Position numbers and translations under genes: made by a program. A stretch of DNA of 64,000 nucleotides from Blattabacterium cuenoti (lineage in GTDB: Bacteria; Bacteroidota; Bacteroidia; Flavobacteriales; Blattabacteriaceae), in assembly GCF_014252355.1 (NCBI RefSeq), contig NZ_CP059217.1, positions 227,273 through 291,272 on the forward strand, written 5' to 3'. The notes beneath the pieces were generated by a model. That model had not been told where the DNA came from and did no database searches. It saw only the letters and a program-made list of their open reading frames with translations. Shown one piece after another: positions 56,433 to 64,000 of the stretch (position 1 is the stretch's first letter; each line of letters opens with the position of its first letter).

Positions 56433-56666
56433 AATACAATATTTATAATCGGCCCAGCTGTTAGTTATTATTGTTGGGATCAATAAAACAAATAAACTGC
56501 ATATTTAAAGTCAAATTATTTTATCAATAGATACTGAATATACTGAAATGAAAAACAAATGGTATGGTATATATCATTTGTAAATGGCAATTTTTTGCAA
56601 AAAAATATTATTATATTGGACAATAACCATTATTATCGTCTATTTTTTATAGAAAAATATTTTTAT

Positions 56667-57116
56667 TTAATACGAAACTACTTCAAAATTAAAAGAAATT
56701 TCTATTTCTTTATGCAAACGAATAATAGCATGTTGTTTGCCAATTGTTTTTATAATTTTATTTCCAGGAATTCGTATTAGTTTTCTTTCGATAGAAATTC
56801 CTTTTTTGTTTAAAACTTCCATTAAATCTTTATTACTAACTGATCCAAATAATTTTCCCCCTTTTCCTATTTTAGCTTTTACCTGTAATGTTAATCCTTT
56901 TAATTTATTGTCTATTTCTTTAGATTTTTCAATTATAGATTGTTCTTTTTTAGAACGATGTTTCATAATTTCATTAATATCTTTAACCATTCCAGGAAAA
57001 GATAAAATTGCATAACCTTTTGGTATTAAATAATTTCTAGCATAACCTGGTTTAACTTCTAATTCATCATATTTAAAACCTAAATTTTCTACATCTTTTG
57101 TTAGAATAATTTTCAT
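56667..57116 (-). CDS. rplI: 50S ribosomal protein L9
   Basis: bL9 binds 23S rRNA domain V near the L1 stalk. MKIILTKDVENLGFKYDELE and the signature VKPGYARNYLIPKGYAI form the N-terminal domain. A connecting helix and the C-terminal domain with GKLFGSV-type GGKLFGSVSNKDLMEVL follow. At 149 residues it is complete. It ends the rpsF-rpsR-rplI operon, 5 bp after rpsR. Confidence 0.97.
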   Translation of the reverse strand: MKIILTKDVENLGFKYDELEVKPGYARNYLIPKGYAILSFPGMVKDINEIMKHRSKKEQSIIEKSKEIDNKLKGLTLQVKAKIGKGGKLFGSVSNKDLMEVLNKKGISIERKLIRIPGNKIIKTIGKQHAIIRLHKEIEISFNFEVVSY

Positions 57117-57121
57117 ATTAA

Positions 57122-58285
57122 TTATTTTAAATCATCTGTAACGAAAGGTAATAAACCAATTTGTCTACATTTTTTAATAGAAGAATTTAATTTTTTTTGA
57201 TTTTTTTGCAAAGTTCCCGTAATTCTACGAGGTAGAATTTTGCCTTGTGCATTTAAAAATTTTATTAGAAATGAAGGATCTTTATAATCTATATATTTAA
57301 TATTGTTTTGTTCAAAAAAGCAAAATTTTTTTTCTTTTTTTGTTTCTATCTTTAAGGGAGATAAATATCTGAAATTGCTTTCTGTTCCTGATGAAGATGA
57401 AGATGAAGATGAAACATAATCTATTTCTAGATTACCACTTGCTACTTTTTTCACTTCTTTTTCTACATTATCACTTTCTACTTTTTTTACTTCTTTTTCT
57501 ACATTACCACTTGCTACTTTTTTCACTTCTTTTTCTACATTACCACTTGCTACTTTTTTTACTTCTTGTTCTACATTACCACTTGCTACTTTTTTCACTT
57601 CTTGTTCTTCTACATTACCACTTGCTACTTTTTTTACTTCTTGTTCTACATTACCACTTGCTACTTTTTTTACTTCTTGTTCTACATTACCACTTGCTAC
57701 TTTTTTTACTTCTTTTTCTACATTACCACTTGCTACTTTTTTTACTTCTTGTTCTACATTACCACTTGCTACTTTTTTTACTTCTTTTTCTACATTACCA
57801 CTTGCTACTTTTTTTACTTCTTTTTCTACATTATCACTTTCTACTTTTTTTACTTCTTGTTCTACATTACCACTTGCTACTTTTTTTACTTCTTTTTCTA
57901 CATTATCACTTTCTACTTTTTTTACTTCTTGTTCTACATTACCACTTGCTACTTTTTTTACTTCTTTTTCTACATTACCACTTGCTACTTTTTTCACTTC
58001 TTGTTCTACATTACCACTTGCTACTTTTTTCACTTCTTGTTCTACATTACCACTTGCTACTTTTTTCACTTCTTGTTCTACATTACCACTTGCTACTTTT
58101 TTCACTTCTTGTTCTACATTACCACTTGCTACTTTTTTCACTTCTTGTTCTACATTACCACTTGCTACTTTTTTCACTTCTTGTTCTACATTACCACTTG
58201 CTACTTTTTTCACTTCTTGTTCTTCTACATTACCATTTTTATTTATTTGTTCTTTTTGTTTTGTATCTTTATCTACAATCATCAC
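57122..58285 (-). CDS. rpsR: 30S ribosomal protein S18 with a giant tandem-repeat N-terminal extension
   Basis: The C-terminal 80 residues or so are a regular Bacteroidetes bS18: FRYLSPLKIETKKEKK, KYIDYKDPSFLIKFLNAQGK, LPRRITGTLQKNQKK and GLLPFVTDDLK. In front lie 17 unique residues and 22 tandem units of GNVEQEVKKVAS (two are 13 long), then a linker with eight serines encoded by TCATCT repeats. The whole frame of 387 codons is open, against about 80-100 in homologues. No Met codon lies between the repeat and the S18 core, so no ATG can start a short form. It overlaps rpsF by 4 bp and precedes rplI by 5 bp, the normal operon. Confidence 0.93.
   Translation of the reverse strand: MMIVDKDTKQKEQINKNGNVEEQEVKKVASGNVEQEVKKVASGNVEQEVKKVASGNVEQEVKKVASGNVEQEVKKVASGNVEQEVKKVASGNVEQEVKKVASGNVEKEVKKVASGNVEQEVKKVESDNVEKEVKKVASGNVEQEVKKVESDNVEKEVKKVASGNVEKEVKKVASGNVEQEVKKVASGNVEKEVKKVASGNVEQEVKKVASGNVEQEVKKVASGNVEEQEVKKVASGNVEQEVKKVASGNVEKEVKKVASGNVEKEVKKVESDNVEKEVKKVASGNLEIDYVSSSSSSSSGTESNFRYLSPLKIETKKEKKFCFFEQNNIKYIDYKDPSFLIKFLNAQGKILPRRITGTLQKNQKKLNSSIKKCRQIGLLPFVTDDLK
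57437..58234 (-). repeat. 22 in-frame 36-bp tandem repeats inside rpsR
   Basis: Twenty units are 36 bp and two carry an extra GAA codon (39 bp), so all preserve frame. Most differ only at Gln/Lys in position 5, at a silent GTG/GTA position, and in the linked change ASG to ESD, which appears three times. The ESD variants occur in two-unit blocks, as expected if dimers were copied together. There are no spacers, so it is not a CRISPR array. Near identity implies recent expansion or concerted evolution. Confidence 0.97.
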
Positions 58286-58617
58286 TTTTTAATTTTATTT
58301 CTTCTTGTTTTTGCATATTCAATACCATATTTATTTAGTTTAACAGTAATAAAACGTAAAATACGTTCATCTTGTCTTAATTTCAATTCTAAACTAGAAA
58401 TTAAATTAGCATAAAACAAAAATTCAAATAAATGATAACAACCACTTTGTTTTTTTTTAATTGAATAAGCTAATTGTTTCAAGCCCCAATGTTCCTGATA
58501 AACTATCTGTCCATCTTTTTGTATCATATAATCCTCGTATTCTTTTACCGTTTGTTTTGCTTGTTCCTCAGAAAGAATAGGGGTAATGATTATAACACTT
58601 TCATAATGTGTAAGCAT
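58282..58617 (-). CDS. rpsF: 30S ribosomal protein S6
   Basis: bS6 forms a heterodimer with bS18 on the 30S platform. ESVIIITPILSEEQAK, EHWGLKQLAYSIKKKQSGCYHLFEF (given as adjoining blocks) and DERILRFITVKL are the family sequence. At 111 residues it is complete. It is the first gene of the operon. Its partner S18 is the protein with the repeat extension, so the S6-S18 interface is presumably intact. Confidence 0.96.
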   Translation of the reverse strand: MLTHYESVIIITPILSEEQAKQTVKEYEDYMIQKDGQIVYQEHWGLKQLAYSIKKKQSGCYHLFEFLFYANLISSLELKLRQDERILRFITVKLNKYGIEYAKTRRNKIKK

Positions 58618-58677
58618 TTAATTATACATTTAAAAAACATAAATCTATATTTTTATGCTTTATTGTCAAAAAAAATA

Positions 58678-60222
58678 TCAAATTTTTTCCATAATTTGTT
58701 TGATTAATTTATTTATCCTTCGTATGCAAGATGCTTGTCCTAACATTTCTAAAATAATTAAAAGATTCACACCTTTTAGTTTTCCTACTAAAGCAAAACG
58801 AAGTAATTCCATAATTTTACGTTTTACTTTTGTTTTTTCATCAAAAATATTTTTCAAATTTTCCAAATTAAACAAAGAAATATTGTATAATGATTTTTTT
58901 AAATCTTCTAACAAATCTAAATTTGGTACATTACAAATTTTTTTTAAAAAATCAGATTCATATGAATATGGATCCACAAAAAAGTAAAAAGTGTGTTCCC
59001 ATATATCATGAATAAAATAAAGTCTATCAATGACAAGATGTATAATTTTTAAAAGATAAGTTCTATTATTATATTGTATTGAACGCTTTTTCAGTTCATT
59101 TTGAAGAAATAAAATGATAATATTATCTATATTTTTTGTTTTTTTTAAATATTGTTTATTCAACCATTGTAACTTTTTAAAATTGAAAACAATTCCTGAT
59201 TTTGATATTTGTTTTAAAGAAAATAAATGAATTAATTCTTTTTTTGAAAAAATTTCTTTTTTCCCTACCCCCCCTACAGGATTCCATCCCAATAAAGCTA
59301 ACATATTTACAATAGTTTCTGGAAAAAATCCTAATTCTCGATACCCTTTGATTGTTGTAGTATTATCTTTTTTCCATTGCAAAGGATAAATTGGACAATC
59401 TAAACTCATGTTTCTTTTACTTATTTTGCCTATTCCATTATTGTTTAATATCAAAGGTAAATGTGCAAATTTAGGATTGTTCCATCCAAATGCTCTATAT
59501 AATAACAAGTGAAATGGCATAGAGGGCAACCACTCCTCTCCTCTAATAACATGAGTAATTTTCATTAAAAAATCATCAATTGTACTGGCCAAATGATAAG
59601 TAGGATAACCATTAGATTTTAATAAAATTTTATCATCTAACTCATCGGTATTTATTTCTATATTGCCACGAATCAAATCATATATTTTTAATATTTTACC
59701 TGGTTGTATTTTGAATCGAATCACATAAGGGATACCAGAATTAATTTTGATTTTTAATTCTTGTTTATTCATAGACAATGAATTATTTAAATTCATTCTA
59801 ATACTATAATTATAAGAAAAATTTAATCCAAGATTATTATATTCTTTTCTTTTTTCATTTAGTTCTTTATCTGTATCAAAAGCATAATATGCATTATCTT
59901 TATCTAATAATTTGTTCAGATAAAAACGATAAATATCTAAACGTTTAGATTGATAATAAGGAAAATAAGGGCCACCATATCCTACTCCCTCATCAGGCTC
60001 TATTTTACACCATTTCAATGCCTCTAAAATATAAGATTCAGAATTAGGAACCAATCTTTGTCTATCAGTATCTTCTATTCTAAGAATAAATTTTCCTCTA
60101 TGTTTCTTAGCAAAAAGATAATTATATAATGCTGTTCTAAGTCCTCCTAAATGTAAAGGACCAGTAGGACTAGGAGCAAAACGTACTCTAACTACTACTC
60201 TTCTATCTACTATATCTAACAC
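58678..60222 (-). CDS. gltX: Glutamyl-tRNA synthetase
   Basis: GluRS charges tRNA-Glu. The class I HIGH motif is seen in RFAPSPTGPLHLGGLRTALY near residue 20, and RIEDTDRQR follows. The KMSKS motif is represented by GKISKRNMS near residue 247. The helical anticodon-binding domain makes up the last 170 residues or so. At 514 residues it is full length. A C7 run (+ strand, about 59269-59275) encodes the glycines of NPVGGVGKK and keeps the frame. Whether it also charges tRNA-Gln cannot be told from this window. Confidence 0.96.
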   Translation of the reverse strand: MLDIVDRRVVVRVRFAPSPTGPLHLGGLRTALYNYLFAKKHRGKFILRIEDTDRQRLVPNSESYILEALKWCKIEPDEGVGYGGPYFPYYQSKRLDIYRFYLNKLLDKDNAYYAFDTDKELNEKRKEYNNLGLNFSYNYSIRMNLNNSLSMNKQELKIKINSGIPYVIRFKIQPGKILKIYDLIRGNIEINTDELDDKILLKSNGYPTYHLASTIDDFLMKITHVIRGEEWLPSMPFHLLLYRAFGWNNPKFAHLPLILNNNGIGKISKRNMSLDCPIYPLQWKKDNTTTIKGYRELGFFPETIVNMLALLGWNPVGGVGKKEIFSKKELIHLFSLKQISKSGIVFNFKKLQWLNKQYLKKTKNIDNIIILFLQNELKKRSIQYNNRTYLLKIIHLVIDRLYFIHDIWEHTFYFFVDPYSYESDFLKKICNVPNLDLLEDLKKSLYNISLFNLENLKNIFDEKTKVKRKIMELLRFALVGKLKGVNLLIILEMLGQASCIRRINKLIKQIMEKI

Positions 60223-60264
60223 AAGTATTAATATTTATAATTTATATATCTATATATCATTATA

Positions 60265-61668
60265 TCATTTTCCAATACAAAATTTAGAAAAAATATTGCT
60301 CAAAACTTCTTCATTGGTAATTTCTCCGGTAATTTCTCCTAAAAAACGAAAAGATTCTCTTATATGTATAGAAATTAAATCTATTGAAATATTATTATTT
60401 AACGCATTATAAGCCATTGAAATCTCTTCTAATGTTTTTTTCAACGCTTCATAATGTCTATTGTTTGTTACAATAATTCTTTTTTTCGCAAATTGATCCA
60501 AAAAAAATTTACTTAATACATCTAACAATTTATTTATTCCTTGATTATTTTTAGATGATATATTAAATATTATAACTGATGAATGTAAATTACAAAAATC
60601 TTGAAAAGAAGATATATCTGATTTATTTGCAATAGCAAAAATTTTTTTCATTGGATATTTTTCATTTAAAGTTTTAATGTTTTTAATAATTTGTTTTTGT
60701 TTTTCTATTCCATCATCTGCCTCAAAAAGATATAAAATTACATGTGCATCCTTTATGCTTTTTATAGTTTTATTAATTCCTAATAATTCTATTGGATTTG
60801 TTGTTTTACGAATTCCTGCTGTGTCCACAAAACGAAAGGGAATACCTTTCAAAATAACATTACCTTCTAAACAATCTCTAGTAGTACCAGAAACATGTGA
60901 TACAATAGAACGATTTTCTTGTAAAATTTTATTAAATAATGTGGATTTTCCTACATTAGTATTTCCAATAATGACTACAACAATTCCTGTTTTTATAGAA
61001 TTTCCTAGCGAAAAAGATTCAATTAAATTGATTAAAGACACTTGTAAATCTTTTAAAATAGATAAAAGTGCTGATTTTTTTAAATAAGGAATATTTTCTT
61101 CAGGAAAATCTAATTCTAATTCTAACAAAGAAGAAAAATTCAATAACTTTTTTCTTAACGATTTAATCGATTTTTTCAATGTTCCTTTTATCTGTTGCAA
61201 AGATATTTCATGATTCGTTTTATTTTCAGAACAAATAATATCAGAAATTGCTTCTGCTTGTGATAAATCTATTTTTTTATTTAAAAAAGCACGAAATGTA
61301 AATTCTCCAGGTTTAGCTAATCTAATACCTTGTCCTTGTTGTAAAAATAACTTGATTATATATTCTTGAATATATTGAGATCCATGACAAGATATTTCAA
61401 TCATATTTTCTCCTGTGTAAGAACAAGGTTCTCTAAATATTGATATCAATACTTGATCTATTAATTCTTGATTTTTTTTATCTGAAATATATCCTAAATG
61501 AATTGTATGTGTTGACTGATCTTTCAGTTTTTTTCCATGTTTAGCAGAAATAAAAAGACTATCCACTGTAGATATTGATTGTTTTCCAGATAAACGAATC
61601 ACAGAAATTGCACTGTACCCCATTGGTGGTGTAGCTAACGCAATAATAGTATCATCATTAAATAACAT
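60265..61668 (-). CDS. mnmE: tRNA modification GTPase MnmE
   Basis: MnmE works with MnmG to install the cmnm5 group on wobble U34. The folate-binding N-terminal domain starts DDTIIALATPPMGYSAISVIRLSG (adjoining blocks). HGS and FTFRAFLNKKIDLSQAEAI follow. The inserted G domain has GNTNVGKST near residue 228, the DTAG motif in FVDTAGIRKT and NKSD. The family C-terminus FCIGK is intact. At 467 residues it is complete. Confidence 0.96.
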   Translation of the reverse strand: MLFNDDTIIALATPPMGYSAISVIRLSGKQSISTVDSLFISAKHGKKLKDQSTHTIHLGYISDKKNQELIDQVLISIFREPCSYTGENMIEISCHGSQYIQEYIIKLFLQQGQGIRLAKPGEFTFRAFLNKKIDLSQAEAISDIICSENKTNHEISLQQIKGTLKKSIKSLRKKLLNFSSLLELELDFPEENIPYLKKSALLSILKDLQVSLINLIESFSLGNSIKTGIVVVIIGNTNVGKSTLFNKILQENRSIVSHVSGTTRDCLEGNVILKGIPFRFVDTAGIRKTTNPIELLGINKTIKSIKDAHVILYLFEADDGIEKQKQIIKNIKTLNEKYPMKKIFAIANKSDISSFQDFCNLHSSVIIFNISSKNNQGINKLLDVLSKFFLDQFAKKRIIVTNNRHYEALKKTLEEISMAYNALNNNISIDLISIHIRESFRFLGEITGEITNEEVLSNIFSKFCIGK

Positions 61669-61705
61669 TTTTAATAAAAATCCGTATTTTATTTTTTATT
61701 TATGT

Positions 61706-62593
61706 ATGAATATAGATAAATATTATCAGTTGTTTTGTAAAACTCTTCATTCAAGATATTCAGAATATAGAGAATTAGAAAATATTTTTTTTTTGTTAAC
61801 CACTCATGTATTTCAATGTGATAAAATTTCTATTATGTTAAAATTATATCACAAAGAAGAAATAGACAATGTTATATACCACAAACTAATTAGAAAATTA
61901 TGGGAATTAAAAAATAATAGACCTATTCAATATGTTATTAGTAATTCATATTTTTTTGGAATGAAATTTTTTGTCAATGAAAATGTCTTTATTCCAAGAC
62001 CAGAAACAGAAGAACTTGTATATTGGATTATCCAGGATCATCACTACTATTATAGTAATGATGATAAAAATATACAAATATTTGATTTAGGAACAGGAAG
62101 TGGATGTATCGCAATTACATTAAAAAAATTTTTTAAATGTATAGTTCATGCTTTCGATTTGTCTTATAAAGTTATTTTTATTGCTAAACACAATTCCTAC
62201 ATGCATAACGAAAAAATCATTTTCAGAAAAATAGATCTTTTAAAAGATTTAATTGATACTTATGTTTCTAATAAACACAAGGTTAATATTGTTGTTAGTA
62301 ATCCACCTTATATAAAATTTTCTGAAAAAAAATATCTCCATCCCAATATTGTTCAATATGAACCTTTTCAGGCATTATTCGTTCCGGATGAAGATCCATT
62401 TATATTTTATAAAACAATAATTCTTTGGATTAAAAAAAAATTTTATAATAAAGTATATTTATACTTTGAAATTAATTCATCAATTGATTTAGCAAATCTT
62501 ATTAATTTTATGAACATACAAGGAATTTACAATATTGAAATTAGAAAAGATTGTCATGGATTATTAAGAATGATTCGGATCATTATTATATAA
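61706..62593 (+). CDS. prmC: Peptide chain release factor N5-glutamine methyltransferase
   Basis: PrmC (HemK) methylates the GGQ glutamine of release factors. The N-terminal helical domain is followed by NRPIQYVISNSYFFG and VFIPRPETEELV. The SAM loop is FDLGTGSGCIAITL near residue 128, and the catalytic NPPY is in VVSNPPYIKFSEK near residue 195. At 295 residues it is normal. It is divergent from mnmE (37 bp between starts) and is followed after 14 bp by ligA. Confidence 0.95.
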   Translation: MNIDKYYQLFCKTLHSRYSEYRELENIFFLLTTHVFQCDKISIMLKLYHKEEIDNVIYHKLIRKLWELKNNRPIQYVISNSYFFGMKFFVNENVFIPRPETEELVYWIIQDHHYYYSNDDKNIQIFDLGTGSGCIAITLKKFFKCIVHAFDLSYKVIFIAKHNSYMHNEKIIFRKIDLLKDLIDTYVSNKHKVNIVVSNPPYIKFSEKKYLHPNIVQYEPFQALFVPDEDPFIFYKTIILWIKKKFYNKVYLYFEINSSIDLANLINFMNIQGIYNIEIRKDCHGLLRMIRIIII

Positions 62594-62607
62594 ATATATC
62601 TATTATT

Positions 62608-64000
62608 ATGAATAATAATTATCATAAAATTAGACAAAAAATATTGAAACTCAGAAAAGAATTATCAATGTATAATTATCAATATTATGTATTAAATCAA
62701 TCAAAAATATCTGATGAAGAATTTGATCAAAAATTAAAAAAATTATCTTTTTTAGAAAGAGATTACCCAGAATTATTTGACATAAAATCTCCTACTTTAA
62801 CAGTAGGTAATAAATTAACTTCCTATATTTCTACTTTTCATCACAAGTATAGAATGTATTCTCTTAAAAATACTTATTCAAAAAAAGAATTTTTGATTTG
62901 GATACAACGCATAAAAAAAATTATTTCTGATTCTTTTTCTTTAGTTTGTGAACTAAAATACGATGGTGTTTCTATTAATTTAATTTATCAAAATGGATTT
63001 TTATCTCATGCTTTAACTCGTGGAGATGGAAAACAAGGAGAAAACGTTATAGAAAATGTACGAACTATCAAATCTATACCATTCAAGTTAAAAGGGGCCA
63101 ATTATCCTAAATATATTGAAATACGTGGAGAAATTTTTTTTTCAAAAAAAATGTTTTCAGAAATCAATGCAAAAAGAATTAAACAAGGGTTACGCCCTTA
63201 TTCTAATCAAAGAAATACAGCTAGTGGAACACTACAAATTAAAGATACACAAGTAGTTGCTGACAGAAATTTATCTTTTATACCATATTACGTTATAGGA
63301 CACAAATTACCGTTTAATACACAATATCAATCTTTTAAATATTTAAAATTATGGGGATTTCATGTTCCAAAACTTATTTGTTGTTGCAATACAATAGAAG
63401 AAATTTTACATTTCATAGACTATTGGAATAATAAAAATCATATATTACCTTATTATACTGATGGAATTGTTATCAAAATCAATGAATATAAAAATCAATA
63501 TATTATTGGATATACTAATAAATATCCTAAATGGGCAATTGCTTATAAATTCCAACCTAACAAATTATCTGAAACTAATTTATTGAATATTACTTTTCAA
63601 GTAGGACGTACTGGAATTATTACTCCTATTGCTAACGTATATCCAGTTAAAATTTCTGGAACAATAATAAAAAAAGTAGGTCTTTATAATGATCGTTTTA
63701 TACAAAACATGCAAATTCATAATGGAGATTCATTTTTTTTAGAAAAAGGAGGTGGAATTATACCAATATTAAAAAAAATTAATATAAAAAAACGATTAAT
63801 TAAAACAAATCCTATATGTTTTCCTAAAAAATGTCCATCATGTCAAAGTGTCTTAATCAAAAAGAAAGATTTGTATTATTGTCCTAATAGTCTAACTTGT
63901 CCAAGTCAAAAACAAAGAAAAATACAACACTTTGTTAGCGAACATGGAATGAATATCAAAGGAATTGGAAAATCAATGATTCAAAAATTATACAAAAAAG
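62608..64000 (+). CDS. ligA: NAD-dependent DNA ligase, 5' part (cut by window end)
   Basis: LigA seals nicks in DNA using NAD. The frame is open from the ATG at 62608 to the end of the window (464 codons). YNYQYYVLNQSKISDEEFD is the NMN-binding Ia domain. The adenylation lysine is in CELKYDGVSI, RGEIFF and ASGTLQIKD follow, and DGIVIKIN and AIAYKFQPNK complete the nucleotidyltransferase. The OB fold has VGRTGIITPIANVYPV. The four-cysteine zinc finger (CPSC, YCPNSLTCPSQ) is present, and the helix-hairpin-helix region begins at the edge (NIKGIGKSMI). No lesion is visible in this part. Confidence 0.96.
   Translation, partial: MNNNYHKIRQKILKLRKELSMYNYQYYVLNQSKISDEEFDQKLKKLSFLERDYPELFDIKSPTLTVGNKLTSYISTFHHKYRMYSLKNTYSKKEFLIWIQRIKKIISDSFSLVCELKYDGVSINLIYQNGFLSHALTRGDGKQGENVIENVRTIKSIPFKLKGANYPKYIEIRGEIFFSKKMFSEINAKRIKQGLRPYSNQRNTASGTLQIKDTQVVADRNLSFIPYYVIGHKLPFNTQYQSFKYLKLWGFHVPKLICCCNTIEEILHFIDYWNNKNHILPYYTDGIVIKINEYKNQYIIGYTNKYPKWAIAYKFQPNKLSETNLLNITFQVGRTGIITPIANVYPVKISGTIIKKVGLYNDRFIQNMQIHNGDSFFLEKGGGIIPILKKINIKKRLIKTNPICFPKKCPSCQSVLIKKKDLYYCPNSLTCPSQKQRKIQHFVSEHGMNIKGIGKSMIQKLYKK

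Larger units (their letters stand above)
55818..56666. other. 849-bp gene-free interval between rplI and pheA
   Basis: No open frame above about 75 codons and no tRNA, tmRNA, RNase P RNA or SRP RNA signature could be recognised. Only a 73-codon frame at 56559-56780 crosses its end. It holds three perfect palindromes and a simple-sequence stretch of ACTCCTACT units near 55845-55872. It may be the last trace of a lost gene plus the leader of the pheA operon, but no protein family could be named from any frame. Confidence 0.6.

Noticed and set aside
57437-58234. CRISPR array suggested by 36-bp repeats
   Set aside because: Units are contiguous with no spacers, are translated in frame within rpsR, and no cas gene is near.
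57391-58414. Two long + strand open frames opposite rpsR encoding Leu/Tyr/Phe-rich repeats
   Set aside because: They are mirror images of the rpsR repeat. The minus frame ends in a true S18 domain within a conserved rpsF-rpsR-rplI operon, so the + frames are shadows.

Overview
The window looks like part of the chromosome of a reduced-genome, very AT-rich Bacteroidetes (Flavobacteriales) insect endosymbiont, most like Blattabacterium of cockroaches. This rests on gene content and order. There is a flavobacterial division and cell-wall cluster, a DAHP synthase fused to chorismate mutase beside pheA, an aminotransferase and tyrA, a mevalonate-pathway decarboxylase (mvaD), and Bacteroidetes-style DnaG, FabI, Tgt and S18. 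Base composition is extreme, spacing is tight, homopolymer runs are frequent, and no insertion sequence, phage or CRISPR array is visible. The assignment was made by eye without any database search.

Layout. 1-246: 30-bp tandem repeats at the 3' end of a lysine-rich gene cut by the window edge. 247-6815: tatC (frameshifted at a homopolymer), ychF, an M42 peptidase, dapF, degP and tgt. 6893-21376: an uninterrupted division and wall cluster (rsmH, ftsL-like, ftsI, murE, mraY, murD, ftsW, murG, murC, ftsQ, ftsA, ftsZ) without mraZ. 21409-28930: hisS, a phosphopantetheinyl transferase, mrp, murB, two small membrane genes, rlmB, pheS and cvpA. 29116-30810: a freshly decayed phosphate permease. 30865-39738: ruvA, der, trmD, gyrB, uppP, rpsP, tRNA-Gln, a dicarboxylate/amino-acid symporter and mvaD. 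39807-50584: tRNA-His, an aspartate aminotransferase, rsmG, an amidohydrolase, lysS, lipB, mtaB, a peroxiredoxin, dnaG, rpe and fabI. 50621-55817: metK and the aromatic amino-acid operon. 55818-56666: the largest gene-free gap. 56667-64000: rplI, rpsR, rpsF, gltX, mnmE, prmC and the start of ligA.

Functionally the window keeps information processing (translation, tRNA modification, replication), peptidoglycan synthesis with septation, and nutritional biosynthesis (phenylalanine, tyrosine, the last epimerisation toward lysine and meso-DAP, SAM, fatty acids, isoprenoids, lipoate transfer). Import looks slimmed: one SLC1-type symporter remains and the Pit phosphate permease is dead.

The most striking feature is rpsR. 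The gene for ribosomal protein S18 carries about 300 extra N-terminal residues, made mainly of 22 in-frame copies of a 12-residue unit (57437-58234). S18 lies at the mRNA-exit platform, where Bacteroidetes ribosomes hide the anti-Shine-Dalgarno sequence, so such a tail could act there. Other points for a second look are the tatC frameshift at an A10 run, the three microduplications that killed pit, an abnormal catalytic segment in trmD, a GGTCGH loop in murG, lost zinc ligands in tgt and dnaG, and a cytosine-deaminase-like amidohydrolase with Gln where the catalytic Glu is expected.
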